The notes under the pieces were generated by a model. That model saw only the letters and a program-made list of their open reading frames with translations, made no database searches and was not told the DNA's origin. The translations under genes and the position numbers were made by a program. Below are positions 1-8,078 of a DNA stretch of 8,078 nucleotides, piece by piece. Source of the stretch: Synechococcaceae bacterium Bin_79_3 (lineage in GTDB: Bacteria; Cyanobacteriota; Cyanobacteriia; PCC-6307; Cyanobiaceae); the NCBI GenBank assembly GCA_009914645.1, contig VFLB01000246.1, positions 1 through 8,078 on the forward strand, read 5' to 3'. The first letter of the stretch is position 1; every line of letters starts with the position of its first letter.

Positions 1-179
1 GATTGGTGCGCTTTGGCCCGCTCGACGAAAGGCTTGGCCGGCGCGTGCAGGTGCTCAGCCATCTATCCAAAGAGTTAAATCGCGCGCCGGGAGCTCTTGG
101 CGCTAAGGCATTGGATCTAAGCGATCCTGAGCATCCCGAACTGGTTATGGCAGCTCCTCTTAAACGTGATCCGAGTTAA
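1..179 (+). CDS. ftsQ: FtsQ/DivIB cell-division protein, C-terminal fragment
   Basis: This is the last 58 codons or so of a gene that begins before the window; the open frame runs from base 3 to the TAA at 177-179. FtsQ is a single-pass membrane protein of the divisome that links FtsZ-side early proteins to the septal peptidoglycan machinery. The visible tail contains FGPLDERLGRRVQVLSHL followed by a lysine- and leucine-containing stretch and LDLSDPEHPEL. This matches the end of the FtsQ beta domain, where a 'GP...L..R...L..L' segment is followed by an 'idLsdPe.P.l' strand, as in cyanobacterial FtsQ. Position directly upstream of ftsZ on the same strand agrees with the usual ddl-ftsQ-ftsZ order. 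The N-terminal membrane helix and POTRA domain lie outside the window, so the call rests on the tail and the context. No frame damage is seen. Confidence 0.8.
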   Translation, partial: LVRFGPLDERLGRRVQVLSHLSKELNRAPGALGAKALDLSDPEHPELVMAAPLKRDPS

Positions 180-316
180 GAACGAACTGGATTTAACTGG
201 GAAACCCACACAAGAAACAGCAAAAAATGTATTGTTTGAAACCAAGATGTCTTGATATCAAGGCCTGAACCGGTACATCTGGAATAATAAAAACGCCACT
301 AATTTACAGCCGCTCA
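180..316 (+). promoter_or_regulatory. ftsQ-ftsZ intergenic region, likely ftsZ promoter/leader
   Basis: This 137-base spacer is AT-rich compared with the flanking genes and holds no convincing gene. It contains a perfect 12-base palindrome, CTTGATATCAAG, at 251-262, and an AT-rich hexamer, AATAAT at 283-288, that could serve as a -10 element about 30 bases before the ftsZ start. No good -35 element sits 16-18 bases upstream of that hexamer. Another weak pairing is TTGTTT at 232-237 with TGATAT at 253-258. No Shine-Dalgarno sequence precedes the ftsZ ATG. A promoter here is inferred from the spacing and base composition rather than from a strong motif match. Confidence 0.4.
251..262. repeat. 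Perfect 12-bp palindrome upstream of ftsZ
   Basis: CTTGATATCAAG equals its own reverse complement. It sits 55 bases before the ftsZ ATG in the spacer. As a palindrome without a loop it is more like a dimeric protein-binding site than a terminator. It does not match the NtcA (GTA-N8-TAC) or cyanobacterial LexA consensus as I know them. A chance occurrence in AT-rich DNA is possible. Confidence 0.35.
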
Positions 317-1480
317 ATGGAGAGCTTTGAAGCAAAAATTGCAGCGGCAGGGCGTGGCTCAACAATTGAAAACGGCTCCATAGCTGGGCAAGGAATTGTG
401 CCGAGTCAAAGCGCCCGGATTGAAGTGATCGGTGTTGGCGGTGGTGGCAGTAATGCCGTAAATCGCATGATCGCTTCTGATCTGCATGGCGTGGGCTTTT
501 GGGTGCTCAATACCGATGCCCAAGCTCTGTTGAACGCATCAGCAAATCAAAGGGTGCAGCTCGGCATGAAGCTCACCCGCGGCCTTGGTGCAGGCGGAAA
601 TCCAGCGATCGGCCAGAAAGCAGCAGAAGAATCAAGGATCGAATTACAGCAGGCTCTTGAGGGCACCGACCTAGTTTTTATTACCGCTGGCATGGGGGGC
701 GGCACCGGCACCGGCGCTGCACCGATTGTTGCTGAGGTAGCTAAAGAATCTGGAGCCCTCACCGTTGGCATCGTTACGAAACCCTTCACCTTTGAAGGCC
801 GTAAGCGAATGCGTCAGGCGGAAGAAGGCATTGCTCGCTTAGCTGAGCACGTAGATACGTTGATCGTGATTCCAAATGATCGATTGCGGGATTCAATTTC
901 GGGAGCTCCCTTGCAGGAAGCATTTCGTGCCGCAGACGAAGTACTGCGCAGTGGCGTTAAAGGCATCAGCGACATCATCACAAAACCAGGCCTCGTGAAT
1001 GTGGATTTTGCCGATGTGCGCTCAGTGATGGCCTGCGCCGGCACCGCATTACTTGGAATTGGCATCGGCTCAGGTCGCTCACGGGCAACCGAGGCCGCGA
1101 TGGCTGCGATGAGCAGCCCGTTGCTCGAATCAGCTCGAATAGATGGAGCTAAGGGTGTTGTTATCAATATCAGTGGCGGCCGCGACATGACCTTGGAAGA
1201 CATGACCACCGCTTCTGAAGTGATCTACGACGTGGTGGATCCGGAAGCAAACATCATTGTTGGCGCTGTTGTTGATGATCAGTTGGAAGGTGAAATCCAT
1301 GTAACGGTGATTGCTACTGGATTTGAAGGTGGTGGTATCTACGTTCCCAAACGCCTAGCGCAAAACAGCTTGCTTGAAACTGGATCAACCAACCCAAGCC
1401 GCAACGGAGATGAAGCCGACGGCAATGGCGTTCGAATTCCTTCTTTTCTGCTCCAACGCCAAAATCGCGCCGAGAATTAG
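317..1480 (+). CDS. ftsZ: Cell division GTPase FtsZ
   Basis: FtsZ is the tubulin-like GTPase that polymerises into the cytoplasmic Z ring and places the division septum. The 387-residue product has a short variable N-terminus (1-33), then the GTPase fold: the nucleotide loop [12 protein letters not shown] (40-51), NTDAQAL (65-71), the tubulin signature GGGTGTG (127-133), and the T7 synergy loop NVDFADV (228-234), whose acidic residues complete GTP hydrolysis in the next subunit. The C-terminal half (GSGRSRA through VTVIATGF, 251-336) is intact. A poorly conserved linker leads to the terminal peptide RIPSFL (373-378), the FtsA/SepF/ZipN-type docking tail. Length is normal for cyanobacteria. 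The ATG at 317 is the first in frame and has no Shine-Dalgarno sequence, which is common in picocyanobacteria. The gene follows ftsQ and its stop abuts the ffs RNA on the opposite strand. Confidence 0.98.
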   Translation: MESFEAKIAAAGRGSTIENGSIAGQGIVPSQSARIEVIGVGGGGSNAVNRMIASDLHGVGFWVLNTDAQALLNASANQRVQLGMKLTRGLGAGGNPAIGQKAAEESRIELQQALEGTDLVFITAGMGGGTGTGAAPIVAEVAKESGALTVGIVTKPFTFEGRKRMRQAEEGIARLAEHVDTLIVIPNDRLRDSISGAPLQEAFRAADEVLRSGVKGISDIITKPGLVNVDFADVRSVMACAGTALLGIGIGSGRSRATEAAMAAMSSPLLESARIDGAKGVVINISGGRDMTLEDMTTASEVIYDVVDPEANIIVGAVVDDQLEGEIHVTVIATGFEGGGIYVPKRLAQNSLLETGSTNPSRNGDEADGNGVRIPSFLLQRQNRAEN

Positions 1481-1578
1481 GTGACCCGGAGTCCACGCCT
1501 GCTTCGAGCATCCCGTGTGGCTGCTGCCTTCCGGATCTGACCAGATTTAGGCGTCGGAGCCGCATGGATCCGAATCCC
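1481..1578 (-). ncRNA. ffs: Signal recognition particle RNA (4.5S-type, small bacterial SRP)
   Basis: On the minus strand, bases 1542-1519 read GGTCAGATCCGGAAGGCAGC and continue AGCC. This is the hallmark helix 8 of SRP RNA: a GGAA tetraloop capping the symmetric and asymmetric internal loops that bind the Ffh M domain; E. coli 4.5S RNA has GGTCAGGTCCGGAAGGAAGC. Flanking halves pair as expected for a long hairpin. ACGCCT (1554-1549) pairs with AGGCGT (1500-1495). GGATCC (1571-1566) pairs with GGACTCC (1494-1488) with one bulged C. The outer GGGATTC (1578-1572) pairs with GGGTCAC (1487-1481) with one mismatch and G-U wobbles. This gives about 98 nt, the usual length of the small bacterial SRP RNA. 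The RNA forms the SRP with Ffh for co-translational targeting of membrane proteins. The ends are inferred from pairing and may be off by a few bases. No clear U-tract terminator was seen downstream. Confidence 0.93.
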
Positions 1579-1582
1579 TTTC

Positions 1583-1591
1583 ATGTTAGCA
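1583..1591 (-). promoter_or_regulatory. Candidate extended -10 element for ffs
   Basis: The minus strand reads TGCTAACAT here, an extended -10 (TGn followed by TAACAT, four of six matches to TATAAT). It ends 5-7 bases before the GGG at 1578-1576 where the SRP RNA helix begins. No good -35 is present at 17 bases (GGGCTG); CTGCCA occurs at a short 14-base spacing. The element coincides with the first three codons of panB on the other strand. Position is the main support. Confidence 0.35.
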
Positions 1592-2398
1592 ATAGCAGGC
1601 ACTGGCAGCCCCTCCGCCTTGAGCCTCACCCCCCCCCAACTGGGCAATCAACTGCTACGCCTAAAGCAGGAACGTGTGCCCATAAGTGTGCTCACTGCAT
1701 GGGATGCGATGAGTGCCCAATGGGCTGAAGCCGCGGGGGTTGATTTAGTGCTGGTGGGGGATTCTCTTGCCATGGTGGCCCTAGGCCATACCACCACCCT
1801 GCCCGTAACGCTGGAGGCGATGCTTCAGCACGCTGCAGCGGTAGATAGAGGCTTAACCCACACCCCCATGGTGTGCGATTTACCTTTTTTGAGTTATCAA
1901 TGCGGCGCTGATCGGGCAATGGCGGCGGCTGGGCGTTTTATCAAAGAAACAAATTGTCTTGGCGTGAAGTTAGAGGGAGCAGAACCTGAAACGCTTGAAG
2001 TGATCAGCCGTTTGGTGCGTAGCGGCATACCGGTGATGGGGCATCTGGGGTTAACACCCCAATCGGTTCGGCAACTCGGTTACCGCCGCCAAGCCACCGA
2101 TCCAGTGGCCCAGGAGCGGCTACTACGCAAAGCCCACGAGCTAGAGCAGGCAGGCTGTTTTGCCCTTGTTCTGGAGCACATTCCAGGCACTCTGGCGGGC
2201 CAATTGAGGCGGGAATTAGAGCTGCCAGTAATTGGCATCGGTGCCGGCGACAACTGCGATGGGCAGGTGCGGGTAACCGCCGACTTACTCGGTCTTACAG
2301 CTGCTCAACCTCCATTTTCAAGCGCTTTGTTGCCGGGCCGGCAACTCTTCAGCGAAGCCCTCAAGGGCTGGGTTGCCTCGTTGCAACCAGGCGAATAA
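1583..2398 (+). CDS. panB: 3-methyl-2-oxobutanoate hydroxymethyltransferase (PanB)
   Basis: PanB transfers a hydroxymethyl group from 5,10-methylenetetrahydrofolate to 3-methyl-2-oxobutanoate, giving ketopantoate, the first committed step to pantothenate and CoA. The 271-residue product shows the family's TIM-barrel landmarks: [11 protein letters not shown] (35-45), VGDSLAMV (58-65), VCDLPF (97-102), KLEGAE (129-134), [10 protein letters not shown] (152-161), LEHIPG (197-202) and [12 protein letters not shown] (218-229). Metal and substrate residues corresponding to E. coli Asp45, Asp84, Glu114, His136 and Glu181 appear as D60, D99, E131, H154 and E198. The first about 25 residues are not conserved in the family, so the start is uncertain: ATG at 1583 leaves four bases to the ffs RNA, and an in-frame TTG at 1619 is an alternative. 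Its substrate shares the IlvC-dependent valine pathway. The last 81 bases overlap hemW tail to tail. Confidence 0.96.
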   Translation: MLAIAGTGSPSALSLTPPQLGNQLLRLKQERVPISVLTAWDAMSAQWAEAAGVDLVLVGDSLAMVALGHTTTLPVTLEAMLQHAAAVDRGLTHTPMVCDLPFLSYQCGADRAMAAAGRFIKETNCLGVKLEGAEPETLEVISRLVRSGIPVMGHLGLTPQSVRQLGYRRQATDPVAQERLLRKAHELEQAGCFALVLEHIPGTLAGQLRRELELPVIGIGAGDNCDGQVRVTADLLGLTAAQPPFSSALLPGRQLFSEALKGWVASLQPGE

Positions 2399-3562
2399 AT
2401 CTCTCAACACAGCATTACTGAGGTTGAAGCCTTGGGGCGCCAGCAGCCGTAAACGTTCGCGCCCCAGTTCCGCTAGGCCTTGGGCCAGCCACGGGGCCAT
2501 CACCTCCCTTAGTTCCTCCTCCATTGGGGAATCGCCGCACCAGGCGCCACTTGCCTCTAACCAGTTCAGATTCACCCCCTCTCGGCGCCTGAGCCCCACC
2601 AGCAGCAGATCTTCCAGAGGGGGCAAGGATCCCAAATGAATACCTGCTGCCACCTGCTGGCCAGGCTGCTGCAGAAGCCACTGGCCATAGGCATCCCTAG
2701 TGCGCGGACGCGCCAGCCGTTCTGCGCCAGCACCAGCTGTGGCACCGAGGCCAAGGGCCCACCAAGCCGCTCCACCCCAATACACCCGGTTATGCCGTGA
2801 ACTGTGGCCTGGCAGAGCCCAATTGCTTATTTCGTAGTGGCCATAGCCCACAGAAGCAAGGCGCCGATGGGTGTACTCCAAGCGTTCAGCAGCACTGTCT
2901 AGATCAGGCAGTTGCAAATCTCCCCTGCGTTCACGCCACTCAAAAACTGTGCCTGGTTCGATTACTAAGTCGTAGATGGAAAGATGGGGGGGCCTTTCCC
3001 GCAGGGCATAGCTGAGTTCCTCTTGCCAGTTATGAGCCGATTGCTCGGGCAGATTCAAAATCAAATCAAGGCTCCAGCTGCATAAAAGGCCTGATAGTTC
3101 AGCCTCACGCAACCAAGCGCAGCATTGGCGCAACTGGGCAGCGCTATGGCGGCGCCCCAGCCGCTTGAGCGCCTCATCGTTAAAGCTCTGCCCACCAAGG
3201 CTGCAGCGGTTTATACCCCGTTGCAATACCGCCTGAAGCCAAGCCTGATCAAAACTGGCGGGATCAATCTCAAGCGTTAACTCTGCATCTGCCGCTAAGC
3301 CCCATTTAGTTTCAACCCGATCAAGCAGGCCACTGATTTGAGCTACGGAAAGCAATGAAGGGGTGCCGCCTCCGATATAAACAGTGGAAAGGGGAGGGCC
3401 CAAAGGGGCCGCATCTAGATCGCAATACAGCTGCTGGAGATAGTTGTTAACAGAGCCTGATGTGGCTCCAGAAGCGTGATCACCAAGGGGAACCACAGGG
3501 AAATCGCAATAAAAGCAACGGCGATGGCAAAAGGGGATATGCACATACAAACTGCGAGGCAT
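2318..3562 (-). CDS. hemW: Radical SAM heme chaperone HemW (HemN-like)
   Basis: HemW proteins bind heme and a radical SAM [4Fe-4S] cluster and are thought to deliver heme to respiratory or other hemoproteins; many are misnamed oxygen-independent coproporphyrinogen oxidase (HemN). From the ATG at 3562 the product is 414 residues, beginning [12 protein letters not shown]. The cluster motif [10 protein letters not shown] (CxxxCxxC) lies at about residues 12-21, followed by the SAM-binding GGGTPS (about 65-70), a QSFND segment and the family block [21 protein letters not shown]. True HemN has a fourth cysteine where this protein has Phe after Asp, which favours HemW. The frame is open up to another ATG at 3592 (424 residues), but homologues I know start at the MPRS-like position. 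The C-terminus after the conserved [12 protein letters not shown] adds about 20 residues that lie over the panB 3' end. Confidence 0.93.
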   Translation of the reverse strand: MPRSLYVHIPFCHRRCFYCDFPVVPLGDHASGATSGSVNNYLQQLYCDLDAAPLGPPLSTVYIGGGTPSLLSVAQISGLLDRVETKWGLAADAELTLEIDPASFDQAWLQAVLQRGINRCSLGGQSFNDEALKRLGRRHSAAQLRQCCAWLREAELSGLLCSWSLDLILNLPEQSAHNWQEELSYALRERPPHLSIYDLVIEPGTVFEWRERRGDLQLPDLDSAAERLEYTHRRLASVGYGHYEISNWALPGHSSRHNRVYWGGAAWWALGLGATAGAGAERLARPRTRDAYGQWLLQQPGQQVAAGIHLGSLPPLEDLLLVGLRRREGVNLNWLEASGAWCGDSPMEEELREVMAPWLAQGLAELGRERLRLLAPQGFNLSNAVLRDLFAWLQRGNPALEGFAEELPARQQSA

Positions 3563-3610
3563 GCGCCGATGGAGCGGAAGCGGCACACTCATGTGAATAC
3601 AGTTGCTCTG

Positions 3611-4678
3611 GTGAATGCACTGATCCTGCTGCTGTTTTTGGTTTCCGGCGCTGCTGCAGGCTGGCTGGGGGTGGATTTGCTGCCAGAAAGACTGCTGCTG
3701 CAGGTCAGCAATTTGGATGGGCTGCGCTGGGTATTGGGGGGCTTTGGCGCCCTTTTTGGTGTTGTGGCAGGGCTGTTATTTCAGCAGCTGCGCCAAAAAT
3801 TAATGAGTCAGGTGCGCACTATGCCTACCGATTTATTAATTAGCAGGGCAGTGGGTTTAATCCTTGGTTTGTTAGTTGCAAATCTGCTGCTGGCTCCAAT
3901 TTTGTTGTTACCCCTGCCCTGGGAGGTGGGATTTGTAAAACCGCTGGCGGCGGTGCTGAGCAATGTGTTTTTCGGGGTGAGCGGTTACAACTTGGCCGAG
4001 GTGCACGGCAGAACCTTGCTGCGTTTGTTTATACCGAGTAGCAATGAAGCAATGCTGGTGGCTGATGGGGTGTTGCAACCAGCAAGCCCCAAAATCCTTG
4101 ATACAAGCGTGATTATTGATGGCAGGGTGCAAGGTTTGGTTGATTGCGGCATTTTGGAAGGCCAGGTGATCGTGGCCCAATGCGTAATTGATGAATTGCA
4201 GCAACTTGCTGATTCCGGTAACGCCGAAAAAAGAGGTAAGGGTCGCCGCGGTTTGAAATTACTTACTGAAATGCGTCAGCAATATGGCCGGCGGCTTGTG
4301 GTGAACAACACCCGTTATGAGGGGGCTGGGGTAGATGAAAAATTATTGAAACTCACAGCGGATACAAACGGGTTGCTACTCACCACCGACTACAACTTGG
4401 CCCAGGTAGCTCAAGTGCAAAACATACGGCCCCTCAATCTGAGTGAATTGGTAATCAGGCTTAGGCCTGAGGTGCAACCCGGTGATTTGCTGCAACTAAA
4501 AATCGTGCGGGAGGGCAAGGAACCGCAACAAGGAGTGGGCTATTTGGAAGACGGCACGATGGTGGTGGTGGAAGGTGGCCGCAGCAGCATTGGCGAGAGG
4601 CGAGAGGTGGCGGTAACAGGGGCCTTGCAAACTCCTGCGGGGCGGATGGTGTTCGCCCGTGCCACCGACCCTCGCTAG
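3611..4678 (+). CDS. Membrane-anchored PIN-TRAM domain protein (YacL-like putative ribonuclease)
   Basis: The product is a predicted integral membrane protein with a cytoplasmic nuclease-like domain. Counting from the GTG at 3611 (355 residues), hydrophobic segments lie at about 3-22, 38-58, 77-103 and 106-126. A PIN domain follows with KILDTSVIIDGR (D164 and D170), VIDELQQL (D194/E195) and LLTTDYNL (D260), the acidic residues expected to hold metal ions. A C-terminal TRAM domain (about 286-355) gives RPEVQPGDLLQLKIVREGKE and ends near MVFARA. This order matches B. subtilis YacL and its cyanobacterial relatives. PIN domains are usually RNases and TRAM domains bind RNA, but the cellular target is not known to me. 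Start choice is uncertain: GTG 3593 would directly abut an extended hemW start, and GTG 3476 or ATG 3569 would overlap hemW. GTG 3611 best fits the membrane helix near the N-terminus. Its stop is 24 bases before clpR. Confidence 0.88.
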   Translation: MNALILLLFLVSGAAAGWLGVDLLPERLLLQVSNLDGLRWVLGGFGALFGVVAGLLFQQLRQKLMSQVRTMPTDLLISRAVGLILGLLVANLLLAPILLLPLPWEVGFVKPLAAVLSNVFFGVSGYNLAEVHGRTLLRLFIPSSNEAMLVADGVLQPASPKILDTSVIIDGRVQGLVDCGILEGQVIVAQCVIDELQQLADSGNAEKRGKGRRGLKLLTEMRQQYGRRLVVNNTRYEGAGVDEKLLKLTADTNGLLLTTDYNLAQVAQVQNIRPLNLSELVIRLRPEVQPGDLLQLKIVREGKEPQQGVGYLEDGTMVVVEGGRSSIGERREVAVTGALQTPAGRMVFARATDPR

Positions 4679-4702
4679 GCTCATTGCCTTCGCGCTTATT
4701 TG

Positions 4703-5368
4703 ATGGTTTCGGCAGTATCAGCTCCCTATTCAGAAGGGGGAAGCAGTTCATTCCGCACGCCACCCCCAGATCTGCCATCACTTCTGCTGAAAGAACGCAT
4801 CGTTTATTTGGGTTTGCCCCTGTTTTCAGACGATGATGCAAAGCGTCAAATGGGAATCGACGTTACTGAATTAATAATTGCCCAATTGCTCTACCTTGAA
4901 TTTGACAATCCCGATAAACCAATTTTCTTTTATATCAATTCCACCGGCACCAGTTGGTATTCAGGAGACGCGATCGGCTTTGAAACGGAAGCTTTTGCAA
5001 TCTGCGACACGATTAAATACGTGAAACCACCTGTGCACACAATTTGCATCGGTCAGGCCATGGGAACTGCCGCAATGATTCTTTCTGCAGGCACCAAGGG
5101 GCAACGGGCTTCATTGCCAAATGCCTCAATCGTGCTGCATCAACCCCGCAGTGGCGCCAGGGGACAAGCCACAGATATTCAAATTAGGGCTAAAGAAGTG
5201 CTGCAAAACAAGCGCACAATGCTTGAGATGCTTTCTATAAATACCGGCCGCAGCCCTGAACAATTAGCAGAAGATTCAGACCGCATGACTTACCTCACAC
5301 CCCAGCAAGCACTCGAATATGGCCTGATTGATCGGGTCTTGAGCAGCCGTAAAGATCTTCCCAGCTAA
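4703..5368 (+). CDS. clpR: ClpR, non-catalytic ClpP paralogue
   Basis: The protein has the ClpP fold but cannot be a normal serine protease. Over the segment corresponding to the ClpP nucleophile (GLAASMGA in the next gene) it reads GQAMGTAA, replacing the serine with Gly at residue 121. The catalytic histidine is kept in IVLHQPR (H146), but the catalytic aspartate of DRDYFL is replaced in DRMTYL (Met195). It also carries an insertion of about ten residues, SGDAIGFETEAFA, near residues 87-99, compared with ClpP. These are features of cyanobacterial ClpR, which forms a mixed heptamer with the ClpP3-type subunit and works with ClpC. The 221 residues from ATG 4703 are typical; a TTG directly before it (4700) is a less likely start. 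It is followed by clpP after 50 bases, and co-transcription is likely. Confidence 0.94.
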   Translation: MVSAVSAPYSEGGSSSFRTPPPDLPSLLLKERIVYLGLPLFSDDDAKRQMGIDVTELIIAQLLYLEFDNPDKPIFFYINSTGTSWYSGDAIGFETEAFAICDTIKYVKPPVHTICIGQAMGTAAMILSAGTKGQRASLPNASIVLHQPRSGARGQATDIQIRAKEVLQNKRTMLEMLSINTGRSPEQLAEDSDRMTYLTPQQALEYGLIDRVLSSRKDLPS

Positions 5369-5418
5369 CGCTTCATCATCAAGCCGTTTAGAAACCACCA
5401 ACCCACTGATTAACCACC

Positions 5419-6021
5419 ATGCCTATCGGTACCCCCAGCGTTCCCTACCGCCTTCCCGGCAGCCAATACGAGCGCTGGGTTGATATTTACACCCGCCTCG
5501 GTGTTGAGCGAATTTTATTTCTTGGCCAAGAGGTAAACGATGGAGTTGCCAACGCCTTGGTAGCTCAAATGCTTTATCTAGATTCAGACGACAGCAGCAA
5601 ACCGATCTATCTCTACATCAATTCTCCCGGTGGCTCAGTAACAGCAGGGCTTGCTATTTACGACACTATTCAATATGTGAAATCAGATGTTGTAACTATT
5701 TGCGTAGGGCTTGCGGCATCCATGGGGGCCTTTCTATTAGCTGCAGGCACTAAGGGAAAACGGCTTGCTCTGCCACATAGCCGAATCATGATTCACCAAC
5801 CCCTAGGTGGCACTAGCCAAAGGCAAGCAAGCGACATTGAAATCGAAGCCCGTGAAATTCTGCGCCTCAAAGATCAGCTAAATCAACAGTTAGCCCAAAT
5901 GACGGGTCAAAACTTAGAAAAGCTGGAAAAAGACACCGACCGCGACTATTTCCTTAGTGCCGCAGAAGCGATGGAATACGGCCTAATCGATCGGGTGATC
6001 AGCAACCCAAGCGAGGCCTAA
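5419..6021 (+). CDS. clpP: ATP-dependent Clp protease proteolytic subunit ClpP
   Basis: This is the catalytic partner of the upstream ClpR. The 200-residue product contains the full ClpP triad: Ser101 in [11 protein letters not shown], His126 in IMIHQPLGG and Asp176 in DRDYFLSA. It also has the oxyanion-loop INSPGGSV (68-75) and the C-terminal [10 protein letters not shown]. ClpP subunits stack as two seven-membered rings enclosing a degradation chamber and receive unfolded substrates from Clp ATPases in the cytoplasm. The adjacency to clpR suggests the ClpP3-type subunit of the mixed ClpP3/R core known from Synechococcus elongatus; assigning the paralogue number is inference. The N-terminus is short, with no long leader. 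ATG 5419 lacks an evident Shine-Dalgarno sequence. The gap to ilvC is 47 bases and has no clear terminator. Confidence 0.96.
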   Translation: MPIGTPSVPYRLPGSQYERWVDIYTRLGVERILFLGQEVNDGVANALVAQMLYLDSDDSSKPIYLYINSPGGSVTAGLAIYDTIQYVKSDVVTICVGLAASMGAFLLAAGTKGKRLALPHSRIMIHQPLGGTSQRQASDIEIEAREILRLKDQLNQQLAQMTGQNLEKLEKDTDRDYFLSAAEAMEYGLIDRVISNPSEA

Positions 6022-6038
6022 GAGGGGCGTTTGGGTAG

Positions 6039-8002
<1,964 letters not shown>

Positions 8003-8032
<30 letters not shown>

Positions 8033-8078
8033 CACAACGCCCACCGTTCGCAGAATGATCTGAAAATCAATTAGTAGC
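8003..8078 (-). CDS. Probable sugar transferase (polyprenyl glycosylphosphotransferase), C-terminal end
   Basis: On the minus strand an open frame enters from the right edge and ends with TAA at 8005-8003, giving about 24 visible residues: LLIDFQIILRTVGVVL followed by FPSDKGAY. This resembles the extreme C-terminus of bacterial sugar transferases of the WcaJ/WbaP/EpsL type, which end in a 'lDlkIilrTi.vvl....GAY' pattern. Those membrane enzymes place the first sugar phosphate on undecaprenyl phosphate for exopolysaccharide or O-antigen synthesis. Only the tail is present, so catalytic parts cannot be judged. The final 30 bases overlap the cobD 3' end in a convergent arrangement. The call rests on a short motif, and a chance open frame of this length is possible. 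Confidence 0.6.

Noticed and set aside
227..268. 13-residue open frame (MYCLKPRCLDIKA) upstream of ftsZ as a possible leader peptide
   Set aside because: It is too short to distinguish from chance, has no ribosome-binding site, and shows no run of one amino acid or attenuator stem.
547..789. 80-codon open frame antisense to ftsZ
   Set aside because: It is proline- and alanine-rich shadow translation over the conserved GTPase region.
814..1209. 131-codon open frame antisense to ftsZ
   Set aside because: It lies entirely within ftsZ, has no recognisable motif and reads as a low-complexity shadow of the coding frame.
1564..1640. Alternative panB start at ATG 1564
   Set aside because: That ATG is in a different frame from the conserved PanB core and lies inside the SRP RNA gene.
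2797..3015. Plus-strand open frame opposite hemW
   Set aside because: hemW is clearly coding on the minus strand with conserved motifs through this part; the plus frame resembles nothing.
3476..3610. N-terminal extension of the PIN-TRAM gene back to GTG 3476
   Set aside because: The extra 45 residues are antisense to the conserved radical SAM cysteine motif of hemW and precede a membrane helix that normally lies at the N-terminus.

Overview
The window is a compact stretch of core chromosome, most likely from a picocyanobacterium of the Synechococcus/Cyanobium/Prochlorococcus group. Three things point there. The cell-division, SRP RNA, pantothenate, HemW, PIN-TRAM, ClpR/ClpP, IlvC and CobD genes are packed with gaps of tens of bases or with overlaps. 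ClpP is paired with a catalytically degenerate ClpR, as in cyanobacteria. The protein sequences read like picocyanobacterial family members. The organism assignment is inference from gene content and sequence style; no search was run.

Layout, left to right. The 3' end of ftsQ (1-179) and the complete ftsZ (317-1480) are the end of a division cluster. The gene for the small signal recognition particle RNA (ffs) lies on the minus strand in the 102-base gap between ftsZ and panB; its terminal helix can be drawn from base 1481 to base 1578. panB (1583-2398, +) and hemW (about 2318-3562, -) converge with an 81-base overlap. hemW and a membrane-anchored PIN-TRAM protein gene (about 3611-4678, +) diverge from a very short spacer. 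From the PIN-TRAM gene onward everything is on the plus strand and closely spaced: clpR (4703-5368), clpP (5419-6021), ilvC (6069-7064) and cobD/cbiB (7046-8032, overlapping ilvC by 19 bases). At the right edge the C-terminus of a probable sugar transferase enters on the minus strand (8003-8078) and overlaps the end of cobD.

Functionally this is housekeeping: septum formation (FtsQ, FtsZ), membrane protein targeting (SRP RNA), pantothenate/CoA synthesis (PanB), heme handling (HemW), proteolysis (mixed ClpP/ClpR core), branched-chain amino acid synthesis (IlvC) and corrinoid synthesis (CobD). PanB and IlvC share metabolism: IlvC helps make the ketoisovalerate that PanB uses.

I saw no mobile elements, CRISPR arrays, tRNAs, defence genes or other signs of horizontal transfer, and I do not think the window holds an undescribed system. 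The points most worth a second look are structural: the SRP RNA gene wedged antisense between ftsZ and panB with its likely promoter inside panB, the overlapping gene ends and starts, and a strong hairpin just after the ilvC stop inside cobD.
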